A stretch of DNA of 5,400 nt. Origin: Rhodospirillales bacterium (GTDB lineage: Bacteria; Pseudomonadota; Alphaproteobacteria; Rhodospirillales; JAPHTL01). The translations under genes were made by a program, and so were the position numbers. Within the stretch, counting starts at the first letter, position 1; every line of letters starts with the position of its first letter. The stretch is from the NCBI GenBank assembly GCA_026193355.1, contig JAPHTL010000261.1, positions 1 to 5,400 of the forward strand, in the 5' to 3' direction. Below are positions 1 through 5,400 of the stretch, in pieces. The notes beneath the pieces were generated by a model, which was not told the DNA's origin, did not search any database, and saw nothing but the letters and a program-made list of their open reading frames with translations.

Positions 1-90
1 CGCCACTTCCGTCGCAAGGTCCAGTCCATCGGCCTTGAGGCCATTCATTTTCCAGTTGCCGGCTATCAACGGGCGTCGGGCTGCGGTCAT
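1..90 (-). CDS. tpiA: Triosephosphate isomerase, N-terminal 30 codons (partial, runs off left edge)
   Basis: The enzyme interconverts dihydroxyacetone phosphate and glyceraldehyde 3-phosphate in cytoplasmic glycolysis and gluconeogenesis. Only the first 30 residues are present. They begin MTAARRPLIAGNWKMNGL, which contains the family's beta-1 signature AGNWKMN; N12 and K14 correspond to the substrate-contacting Asn and catalytic Lys of the family. The ATG at 90-88 is preceded on the minus strand by GGGGA and AGGA, a reasonable ribosome binding site. A second in-frame ATG at 105-103 would add five residues (MGKQD), but it has a poorer upstream site and family members usually start just before RRPLIAGNWKMN, so I prefer 90. 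The gene is divergent from ppiD. The catalytic His and Glu and the phosphate loop lie outside the window, so intactness cannot be judged. Confidence 0.95.
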   Translation of the reverse strand, partial: MTAARRPLIAGNWKMNGLKADGLDLATEVA

Positions 91-324
91 ATCCTGTTTC
101 CCCATATTTCTGTTGTCTCGTCGCCACGCCATTTTGTGACACAGCTTTTCGTTTAGCACAGCCAACCGTATCCGCGCACCACCCCTCTGGGCAGGAACCG
201 GCCAAAGGTAACAGGTTCTTGAGCCTTGGTTTTTTCAGGATTTCCGTGTTGCGGGCAAGCGGCAGCACTCCTATGATGCGCCGCAAAATCGCCGTTCAAC
301 CGCTAACATTCGCTTGGAAACACA
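91..324. other. Divergent intergenic region between tpiA and ppiD
   Basis: This 234-base spacer must carry the 5' control signals of both tpiA (leftward) and ppiD (rightward). The only element I would name is a promoter candidate for ppiD near 249-277. For tpiA I found no well-matched -35/-10 pair. A small dyad TGTGACACA lies at 135-143 and an imperfect inverted repeat (CCAAAGG/CCTTGG) at 202-229 followed by six Ts; neither has a clear role. No small ORF with a convincing start, no tRNA and no Trp-codon-rich leader peptide was seen. Confidence 0.7.
249..277 (+). promoter_or_regulatory. Candidate sigma-70-type promoter for the ppiD-trpE unit
   Basis: TTGCGG at 249-254 and TATGAT at 272-277 are separated by 17 bases. 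The -10 matches the consensus at five of six positions; the -35 keeps the TTG core. Transcription would begin around 284, giving a leader of roughly 40 bases before the ppiD ATG at 325. Inferred by eye from consensus and position only. Confidence 0.4.
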
Positions 325-2205
325 ATGCTTGACGCTATTCGCAAACGCTCGGGATCCATCGTCGTCAAACTGCTTCTCGGCCTTCTGATCCTCAGCTTTG
401 CCGCATGGGGCGTTGGCGACATGCTCAGGGGGCCGGGCGCCCGCGATGTGGTTGCGACCGTCGGCGACACAGAGCTTTTCGCCGGGGACCTGCGCAGCGA
501 GTATGAGCGGGAGATGCAGCGTCTGCGACCTGTTCTTGGCGACCGTTTCGACCCCGAACAAATCCGCCAACTTGGGATCATGAACGCCGTCGTTCAGCGG
601 GTTGTCGCCAGGACGCTCATTGATGAAGAAGCGCGCGATCTCGGGATTGCCGTCAACGACAGCCAGGTGCTGGCGGAAATAAAGAGCGCCGATACATTCA
701 AGGGCCAAACGGGCAAGTTCGACCGGATCACGTTCGAGCAGGTTCTCTACGAAAACAATCTTCGCGAAGACCAGTTCGTCGCCATGGTTCAGGGCGATCT
801 TTTGCGCCGCCCGGTCGTTCAGGCGCTTGAAGCGGGAAGCACCGTCCCGAATTCCTTGCTCGCCCCGCTTCACGCCTATCGCGAAGAGACCCGGACGGTT
901 GAAATGCTTCTGTTTGCGGCCGATGAAATCGAGGCCGACGCAACGCCATCTGATGACGAGCTCGCAGCCTTTCACAAGGAAAACGAGCGGATGTTCACCG
1001 CGCCGGAATACCGCAAGATCAGCTACGCAACAGTTAATGCGGCCGACCTCGCCGGGGAAGTCGCCATAGACGAGGAAGCCATCCGGCAGGCCTATGAAGA
1101 TCGCGCCAATGAGTTCAATGCCCCCCAGCGACGCTCCATCGAACAGTTGGTGTTTACCGACCAGAAGTCCGCGGACGCTGCGCACGTAAAGCTTTCCTCG
1201 GGTGAAAACTTCGATGCGGTCGCCGCAGAAATCGGCGGCATGGGAAAAACCTCCCTTTCGCTTCTGACCAAGGATGAGTTCCCGGAAGAACTGCAGGAAG
1301 CCGTTTTCGCCATCCCGCAGGGCGGTTTCAGTGTTCCGCTTCAAAGCCCACTGGGGTGGCATATCGTCCGCATCACCAAGATCGAACGCTCGGCCCAACG
1401 CTCCTTTGACGAGGTCAAGGCCCAGCTACGTGACGAACTGGCGAAGGAAAAGGCGATCGAAAGCCTTTACGAAATGGCCAACCGGATCGAAGACGAACTG
1501 GCCGCCGGAGCCTCCATCAATGAAATCGCCACGTCCCTGAACATCAGGAAAGGTACCGTGGACGCCATCGACGCAAGCGGGCGCGGCCCTGATGGAAAAA
1601 CGCTTGCTGGCGTCGCCGGGCTGCCCGCCTTTGCAAAAGCGGCTTTTGAAACAGATGCCGGAAGCCAGAGCGAACTGGTCGACACCGGAAAGGATGGCTA
1701 CATCATCCTTCGCGTTGATTCCGTAACTCCGCCCGCAGTGCGTCCCCTGAACGAGATTCGTGACATGGCGGTTAACGCATGGCAGGGGATGAAGCGAAGC
1801 GAAATCGCCAAGGCTTTGGCCGAGAAGGCGCTTGAACGCGCAAAAGGCGGTGAAGCACTTGCGGACATCGGCAAGGATGCGGGCATCACGCCGGAAATAC
1901 TGCCCCCATTCAAGCGCACGCCTGACAGGAACAGTCCGTCCGCAACGCCGCGGGAAGTTGTCACCGTCGCCTTTGCCACACACAAGGGCAATGTGGGGCT
2001 GGCCCCGCATCCCGATGGCTACGCCATAATCCGTGTCACCGACATCAAGACGCCGTCCCTGAGCGACGCCGCGGATACCGGCAAGGCGGAGCGAGATCAG
2101 ATCAGGAATGCGATCGCGGGCGACCTTATGGCGCAGTTTTCCGAATCCCTGCGCCTCAAGCACGGCGCAAGCATCAACACGCAGCTGGTTGAAAGCCTTT
2201 ACTGA
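325..2205 (+). CDS. ppiD: PpiD-type membrane-anchored peptidyl-prolyl isomerase / SurA-N domain chaperone
   Basis: A 626-residue protein, about the length of E. coli PpiD. In this family the protein is held in the inner membrane by one N-terminal helix and acts in the periplasm, assisting proteins as they leave the Sec translocon. Visible order: a short basic N-terminus (MLDAIRKRSG), one hydrophobic anchor at about residues 12-32, a SurA-N-like helical region at about 40-260, and a parvulin (PpiC-type) domain at about 262-355 ending in the conserved GWHIV (344-348). A charged, helix-rich linker and a C-terminal region follow, in which two more DGY-I-RV segments occur (457-464 and 564-571). 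The parvulin first strand reads RRSIEQLVF, with Gln where active parvulins usually have His, so isomerase activity may be weak or absent. The start ATG follows GGAAA at 316-320 and gives the canonical short basic tail before the anchor. It is co-directional with trpE, 11 bases downstream. The PpiD assignment is firm; the precise clients are unknown. Confidence 0.92.
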   Translation: MLDAIRKRSGSIVVKLLLGLLILSFAAWGVGDMLRGPGARDVVATVGDTELFAGDLRSEYEREMQRLRPVLGDRFDPEQIRQLGIMNAVVQRVVARTLIDEEARDLGIAVNDSQVLAEIKSADTFKGQTGKFDRITFEQVLYENNLREDQFVAMVQGDLLRRPVVQALEAGSTVPNSLLAPLHAYREETRTVEMLLFAADEIEADATPSDDELAAFHKENERMFTAPEYRKISYATVNAADLAGEVAIDEEAIRQAYEDRANEFNAPQRRSIEQLVFTDQKSADAAHVKLSSGENFDAVAAEIGGMGKTSLSLLTKDEFPEELQEAVFAIPQGGFSVPLQSPLGWHIVRITKIERSAQRSFDEVKAQLRDELAKEKAIESLYEMANRIEDELAAGASINEIATSLNIRKGTVDAIDASGRGPDGKTLAGVAGLPAFAKAAFETDAGSQSELVDTGKDGYIILRVDSVTPPAVRPLNEIRDMAVNAWQGMKRSEIAKALAEKALERAKGGEALADIGKDAGITPEILPPFKRTPDRNSPSATPREVVTVAFATHKGNVGLAPHPDGYAIIRVTDIKTPSLSDAADTGKAERDQIRNAIAGDLMAQFSESLRLKHGASINTQLVESLY

Positions 2206-2206
2206 C

Positions 2207-2212
2207 AAGGGG
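2207..2212 (+). promoter_or_regulatory. Ribosome binding site of trpE
   Basis: AAGGGG sits two bases after the ppiD stop codon and four bases before the trpE ATG at 2217. It occupies almost the whole 11-base gap between the genes, leaving no room for a trpE-specific leader or attenuator, and supports co-transcription with ppiD. Confidence 0.75.
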
Positions 2213-2216
2213 CACC

Positions 2217-3734
2217 ATGAAAGCCCTTCCTGAATTCGACGCGTTTTCCGCCCCTTACGACCGTGGGGAGCATCAGGTTGTCTGGACCACACTGGTTTCC
2301 GACCTTGAAACGCCCGTGTCTGCAATGCTCAAGCTGGCCGATGGACGCCCCAACAGCTTTTTGCTTGAATCGGTCGAAGGCGGCTCGATCCGGGGCCGTT
2401 ATTCTTTCATTGGGCTGAAGCCGGATGTGATTTGGCGGTGTTTCGGAAACCGCGCCGAGATCAACCGAAAAGCGCGTTACGACGCCGGTGCCTTCGAACC
2501 CTGTCCCGTGTCCGAGAAAAGCGGAACGCTTGATTCACTACGCGCCATCATAGACGAATCAAAGGTGACCCTGCCCCGCGGGTTGCCCCCAATGGCGGCC
2601 GGTCTGTTCGGCTATATGGGCTACGACACGGTCCGACTTGCCGAAAAGTTGCCCGACAACAACCCCGATACCCTGGGCATTCCCGACGGAATTTTCCTCC
2701 GGCCGACCGTAATCGCCGTTTTCGACACCATCGAGGATGTCGTGACCGTTGTTACCCCGGTTCGACCGAAGGAAGGGATCGATGCGCGCCACGCCTACGA
2801 TCAGGCCTGCGAAAGACTGTCGGAGGTGGTGAACGACTTCAGCCGCAACCTGCCCTATCGACGGGAAGCGGGATCTGAAACAGGCGTGTTGCCCGCCCCC
2901 AAATCAAACATGACCCGCGAAGCCTTCCATGAAATGGTGCGCAAGGCGAAGCAGTATATTTTCGCGGGCGATATCTTTCAGGCGGTTCTGTCGCAGCGGT
3001 TCACGTTGCCGTTCACCCTGCCACCTTTCTCGCTCTATCGCGCCCTTCGCCGCACCAACCCTTCGCCGTTCCTGTTCTTCCTTGATTTCGACGGCTTTTC
3101 GCTTGTTGGTTCAAGCCCGGAAATTCTCGTCCGCCTGCGTGATGGAAAAGTCACGATCCGGCCCATCGCAGGAACGCGACCGCGCGGCGCCACGCCGGAA
3201 CAGGACGAGGAACTTGCCGCCGACCTTAAATCAGACCCCAAAGAACTTGCGGAGCACCTGATGCTGCTTGACCTGGGGCGCAACGATGTGGGCCGGGTCG
3301 CAAAAATCGGAACGGTCAAGGTGACCCAGAGGGAGATTGTCGAATACTACTCCCACGTCATGCACATCGTTTCCAATGTCGAGGGCCAAATCGACCCGAA
3401 ACATGACGCCATGGACGCACTGATGGCAGGCTTTCCGGCCGGAACGGTTTCGGGCGCGCCGAAGGTGCGCGCGATGGAGATCATCGACGAACTGGAAACC
3501 GAACGACGGAGTTTTTACGCCGGTTGCATCGGTTATTTTGGCGCGGATGGCGACATGGATACGTGCATAGCGCTAAGAACGGCGCTGGTGAAGGATGGGA
3601 CCCTCTATGCGCAGGCCGGGGGCGGCATCGTCGCCGACAGCGATCCCGAGGGCGAATATCAGGAAAGCTGCAACAAGGCCAAGGCCCTGATCCGTGCAGC
3701 GCAGGAAGCCGTGCGTTTCGCCACGGAACGCTAA
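2217..3734 (+). CDS. trpE: Anthranilate synthase component I
   Basis: A 505-residue cytoplasmic enzyme subunit that converts chorismate to anthranilate, the first committed step of tryptophan synthesis, using ammonia supplied by the TrpG glutaminase subunit. The N-terminal domain has LLES at 49-52 followed by RYSFIG at 61-66; in known TrpE proteins this LLES serine region forms part of the tryptophan feedback site. The chorismate-binding domain (about 235-500) carries PIAGTRPRG (316-324), HLMLLDLGRNDVGR (347-360), FPAGTVSGAPKVRAMEII (406-423) and YAQAGGGIVADSDPE (464-478). PIAGT, rather than the PIKGT typical of PabB, favours anthranilate synthase over aminodeoxychorismate synthase. The length is normal for a free-standing TrpE, not a TrpE-G fusion. 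No trpG, trpD or trpC follows: the next gene is convergent and begins 7 bases after the stop. Expression is probably from the ppiD promoter or one inside ppiD; enzyme-level feedback inhibition is likely because the site is preserved. Confidence 0.97.
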   Translation: MKALPEFDAFSAPYDRGEHQVVWTTLVSDLETPVSAMLKLADGRPNSFLLESVEGGSIRGRYSFIGLKPDVIWRCFGNRAEINRKARYDAGAFEPCPVSEKSGTLDSLRAIIDESKVTLPRGLPPMAAGLFGYMGYDTVRLAEKLPDNNPDTLGIPDGIFLRPTVIAVFDTIEDVVTVVTPVRPKEGIDARHAYDQACERLSEVVNDFSRNLPYRREAGSETGVLPAPKSNMTREAFHEMVRKAKQYIFAGDIFQAVLSQRFTLPFTLPPFSLYRALRRTNPSPFLFFLDFDGFSLVGSSPEILVRLRDGKVTIRPIAGTRPRGATPEQDEELAADLKSDPKELAEHLMLLDLGRNDVGRVAKIGTVKVTQREIVEYYSHVMHIVSNVEGQIDPKHDAMDALMAGFPAGTVSGAPKVRAMEIIDELETERRSFYAGCIGYFGADGDMDTCIALRTALVKDGTLYAQAGGGIVADSDPEGEYQESCNKAKALIRAAQEAVRFATER

Positions 3735-3741
3735 CCAGGCT

Positions 3742-3945
3742 CTAGATCCGACCTCCGAAATCGAAGCCGGCATTCTCTACCGCCTGCCGGATCATGTCGT
3801 CGTCGTCGATACCGGTGACCGTGACGCGCTTGGTCTCCAACTCGACGCTGACCACCGCTGAGGGCGCGACTGCCTGTATGGCCCTGGTGACGGAGTTCAC
3901 GCATCCACCACAACTCATCCCTTCAACACGATAGACAACATCCAT
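3742..3945 (-). CDS. CopZ-like heavy-metal-associated (HMA) domain protein, probable copper chaperone
   Basis: A 67-residue single-domain protein (HMA family, beta-alpha-beta-beta-alpha-beta). It begins MDVVYRVEGMSCGGC, with the metal-binding M-x-C-x-x-C motif at residues 10-15 (Cys12 and Cys15), and ends in the family's usual AVENAGFDF. Such proteins bind Cu(I) in the cytoplasm and pass it to copper-exporting P-type ATPases or to copper-sensing regulators. Four consecutive Asp residues (47-50, GAC repeated) precede the second helix. The frame extends upstream to a TTG at 3978, which would add 11 residues and overlap the end of the preceding gene. I chose the ATG at 3945 because a strong Shine-Dalgarno sequence precedes it and the HMA fold begins immediately after. 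It lies 29 bases downstream of the yibQ-like gene, same strand, with a cueR-type gene two upstream, which supports a copper role. Specificity for copper over other soft metals is inferred. Confidence 0.9.
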   Translation of the reverse strand: MDVVYRVEGMSCGGCVNSVTRAIQAVAPSAVVSVELETKRVTVTGIDDDDMIRQAVENAGFDFGGRI

Positions 3946-3948
3946 AAC

Positions 3949-3957
3949 ATCACCTTT
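3949..3957 (-). promoter_or_regulatory. Ribosome binding site deciding the HMA gene start
   Basis: On the minus strand AAAGGTGAT ends three bases before the ATG at 3945. AGGTGAT pairs with the 16S rRNA tail over seven positions, in the register equivalent to AGGAGG placed about seven bases from the start. This favours the ATG at 3945 over the in-frame TTG at 3978. Confidence 0.7.
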
Positions 3958-3974
3958 TACATTATTGCATTCAC

Positions 3975-5285
3975 TCAACCATCTGTTTTAACGCGTTTTT
4001 CTTCCCGGATCATAACGATCTTCGAAAGCGGAACCAGAACAATGCCACGCCCTGAAAGTTCGGGCAGCCAAGTGGCCAACGCCTCAATCGTCGCGTCCCT
4101 TGGATGGCCGATTCCAATCGCATATCCCTTGCGACGGGCAAGCGCCTCAAGTTCACGCAATTGCCTGCGGACCGCCTCGACATTGTTCTCGTTATCAATA
4201 AAAACGTTTCGCTCGGCATAGGGGACGCCATAGAGGGCGGCAACATCACCGCCGACCGTTTGCGGGCTGGTCCGCGAGTCTAGGAAAAGAAGTCCACGGT
4301 GCTTCAACTCTTCCATCAACGTCGCCATGCTGGCGGGATCGGCGGTGAAACGGCTGCCCATATGGTTGTTGACCCCCACATAGCCGTCAAAGCGCGAAAG
4401 GGCCCAGTCCAATCGATCGATCAACTCCTGACGGTCATGATTGGCCATAAGGACATTCGGCCCAGGATCCGCAGTGGCGCTTCCCGGCTCCATGGATACG
4501 TGGACCATTAGTTCATGCCCCTTGCCATGCGCGTTGGCCGCCATTTCAGCCGGATCATGGGTGTAGGGAAGGAAGGAAACGGTGAGCGGCGGCGGCAGAT
4601 CGATAATCCTGCGAGAGCGTCTGCGGTCGATCCCCACGTCATCAATGACAATGGCGACCATCGGCAGCGGTTCCTGCGCCGATGAATGAACCGCATTCTT
4701 CAACCAGACGGGCTGACCGCCCTCCTCCTCAACCCGTTCCGGGGCCTCGGGTGGGCGCGCCAACACGGCGACCCTGGCCTCATCCGCCACCTGAACCGCC
4801 GGGGAAGCGGGCGATAGCGGCAGCGGCGGCTGTGGGGAAACGACCTGTGGTACGGCTGCATCAGGCACCGCCATGGCCACGCGGCTAGCCCCTTCTTGAG
4901 CGGTCAAGGACTGGGATACCTTGATGGACGCTTTTGGGCGCGCGCCGTTTTCCGGGTGTTCGTAGACATCGCTTGAAAGCGCCTCTTCGTAATGGGTCAA
5001 GGGCGCATCGGGGGCGGTTATCAGAAGCGGAGCCTCTGACTTGTTCTTGTACCAGGGTTGCACAGAGGATTTTTCGTTCGCAGCAGGCGGACTGACGCCG
5101 TTTCCGTTGGAAGAAACGAAAAACGGGATGACGAGATAACCAATCAGCATGGCCGCAACGGCAACGGCAACGTAGATCAGCTGACGCACAGGGTTCAACC
5201 GCACCCCGCCCGAAAGCTTTTTTCGATGGTTCTTCCCGATGTCGTTATCAGGCAATGGCAGGTATTCCCTTGATGTAACGGTCAA
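3975..5285 (-). CDS. Divergent polysaccharide deacetylase family protein (YibQ/DUF610), membrane-anchored
   Basis: Up to 436 residues. Visible order: a polar N-terminal tail, one hydrophobic segment at about 35-57 (probably a signal anchor), a low-complexity Pro/Ala/Val-rich stretch at about 60-205, and the divergent polysaccharide deacetylase domain at about 208-425. Domain landmarks: MVAIVIDDVG (209-218), LTVSFLPY (234-241), VHVSMEP (261-267), YVGVNNHMGSRFTAD (302-316), GLLFLDSRTS (331-340) and GIGHP (391-395). The fold is that of NodB-like deacetylases, and the Asp pair and HMGS-type motif resemble metal-site motifs, but the substrate of this family is not established, so no reaction is asserted. 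The catalytic domain probably faces the periplasm. The start is uncertain: TTG at 5285 comes immediately after, and in frame with, the stop of the upstream regulator. Other candidates are TTG at 5255 (AAGGGA upstream) and GTG at 5204 or 5189, all keeping the membrane segment. Family members often sit beside ctpA and rppH; here the neighbours are a copper regulator and an HMA protein. Confidence 0.88.
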   Translation of the reverse strand: MTVTSREYLPLPDNDIGKNHRKKLSGGVRLNPVRQLIYVAVAVAAMLIGYLVIPFFVSSNGNGVSPPAANEKSSVQPWYKNKSEAPLLITAPDAPLTHYEEALSSDVYEHPENGARPKASIKVSQSLTAQEGASRVAMAVPDAAVPQVVSPQPPLPLSPASPAVQVADEARVAVLARPPEAPERVEEEGGQPVWLKNAVHSSAQEPLPMVAIVIDDVGIDRRRSRRIIDLPPPLTVSFLPYTHDPAEMAANAHGKGHELMVHVSMEPGSATADPGPNVLMANHDRQELIDRLDWALSRFDGYVGVNNHMGSRFTADPASMATLMEELKHRGLLFLDSRTSPQTVGGDVAALYGVPYAERNVFIDNENNVEAVRRQLRELEALARRKGYAIGIGHPRDATIEALATWLPELSGRGIVLVPLSKIVMIREEKRVKTDG

Positions 5286-5400
5286 TCATTGGCAACCACC
5301 GGCAAGATCGTTGAGAATCGGACAGTCTGGACGATTATCACCATGACACCGGTTGATCAGGTTCAAAAGGGTCTGCCGCATTGATTCCATCTGTGCGATC
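5286..5400 (-). CDS. cueR: CueR/HmrR-type copper-responsive MerR-family regulator, C-terminal 37 residues (partial, runs off right edge)
   Basis: Only the end of the gene is in the window. The frame reads IAQMESMRQTLLNLINRC followed by HGDNRPDCPILNDLAGGCQ and a TGA at 5288-5286. This is the tail of the long dimerisation helix plus the metal-binding loop of CueR-type activators: two Cys separated by seven residues (C-HGDNRPD-C, residues 18 and 26 of the visible part) followed by PIL-DLAG. In E. coli CueR the equivalent Cys pair binds a single Cu(I). The family activates copper-export genes (copA, HMA chaperones, multicopper oxidases) by distorting promoters with long spacers. The DNA-binding domain and the residue that distinguishes Cu(I) sensing from Zn(II) or Hg(II) sensing lie outside the window, so specificity rests on the loop sequence and the nearby HMA gene. 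It is read leftward into the yibQ-like gene with no gap. Confidence 0.88.
   Translation of the reverse strand, partial: IAQMESMRQTLLNLINRCHGDNRPDCPILNDLAGGCQ

Noticed and set aside
202..235. Imperfect hairpin CCAAAGG/CCTTGG followed by six Ts, resembling a plus-strand terminator
   Set aside because: The stem is six pairs with a bulge and a 15-base loop, and no plus-strand gene ends to its left; it also lies upstream of the proposed ppiD promoter. Probably chance.
271..1398. 375-residue open frame on the minus strand opposite ppiD
   Set aside because: It lies wholly over ppiD and its upstream region, has no recognisable family and reads as low-quality sequence; it is an antisense shadow of codon bias. 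Its left end also runs out of ppiD into the promoter region.
1426..2325. 299-residue open frame on the minus strand across the ppiD/trpE junction
   Set aside because: It overlaps two firmly identified genes, has no recognisable domain and no good ribosome binding site; an antisense shadow.
3767..3790. Perfect 6-base inverted repeat CCGGCA/TGCCGG with a 12-base loop, near the end of the HMA gene
   Set aside because: No T-run follows on either strand, and short GC stems are common in coding sequence of this composition; not supportable as a terminator for trpE or the HMA gene.
3946..3978. Longer HMA protein starting at TTG 3978, overlapping the end of the yibQ-like gene
   Set aside because: The extra residues (MSECNNVKGDV) precede the fold, and the strong ribosome binding site at 3949-3957 lies inside this extension, pointing to the ATG at 3945.
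3946..4020. Possible separate promoter or CueR operator in front of the HMA gene (AATAAT on the minus strand)
   Set aside because: The -10-like hexamer has no acceptable -35, and no CueR-type dyad (ACCTTCC-like arms in a long spacer) is visible; expression from upstream is simpler.
4682..4888. Proline/arginine-rich 68-residue plus-strand frame opposite the deacetylase linker
   Set aside because: It is the reverse complement of the Pro/Ala-rich low-complexity linker; composition explains it.

Overview
The window is moderately GC-rich, gene-dense bacterial chromosome. Gene content points to an alphaproteobacterium, probably Rhodospirillales-like: a parvulin-type PpiD directly in front of trpE, a divergent tpiA, and a YibQ-type divergent polysaccharide deacetylase with an alphaproteobacterial-looking sequence. 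The placement is inference from protein character; there is no rRNA or tRNA to confirm it. I see no mobile element, tRNA, CRISPR array or long repeat.

Layout: (1) 1-90, minus strand, first 30 codons of triosephosphate isomerase, running off the left edge. (2) 91-324, a divergent intergenic region holding a plausible sigma-70-type promoter for the rightward genes. (3) 325-3734, plus strand, a two-gene unit: ppiD (membrane-anchored periplasmic folding factor) and, 11 bases later, trpE (anthranilate synthase component I). (4) 3742-5400, minus strand, a tight set read leftward: the C-terminal end of a CueR-type copper-responsive MerR regulator, a YibQ-family divergent polysaccharide deacetylase starting at or just after the regulator's stop, and a small CopZ-like heavy-metal-binding (HMA) protein. 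trpE and the HMA gene converge with 7 bases between their stop codons.

Working together: tpiA, ppiD and trpE are housekeeping genes for glycolysis, envelope protein folding and tryptophan synthesis. The left-reading group pairs a copper sensor with a copper-chaperone-like protein, a familiar copper-homeostasis pairing, but with an envelope deacetylase gene between them. That interposed gene, and the absence of trpG/trpD/trpC directly after trpE, are the main departures from commonly seen gene order. I found no clearly novel system; the cueR-yibQ-HMA grouping is the item most worth checking.
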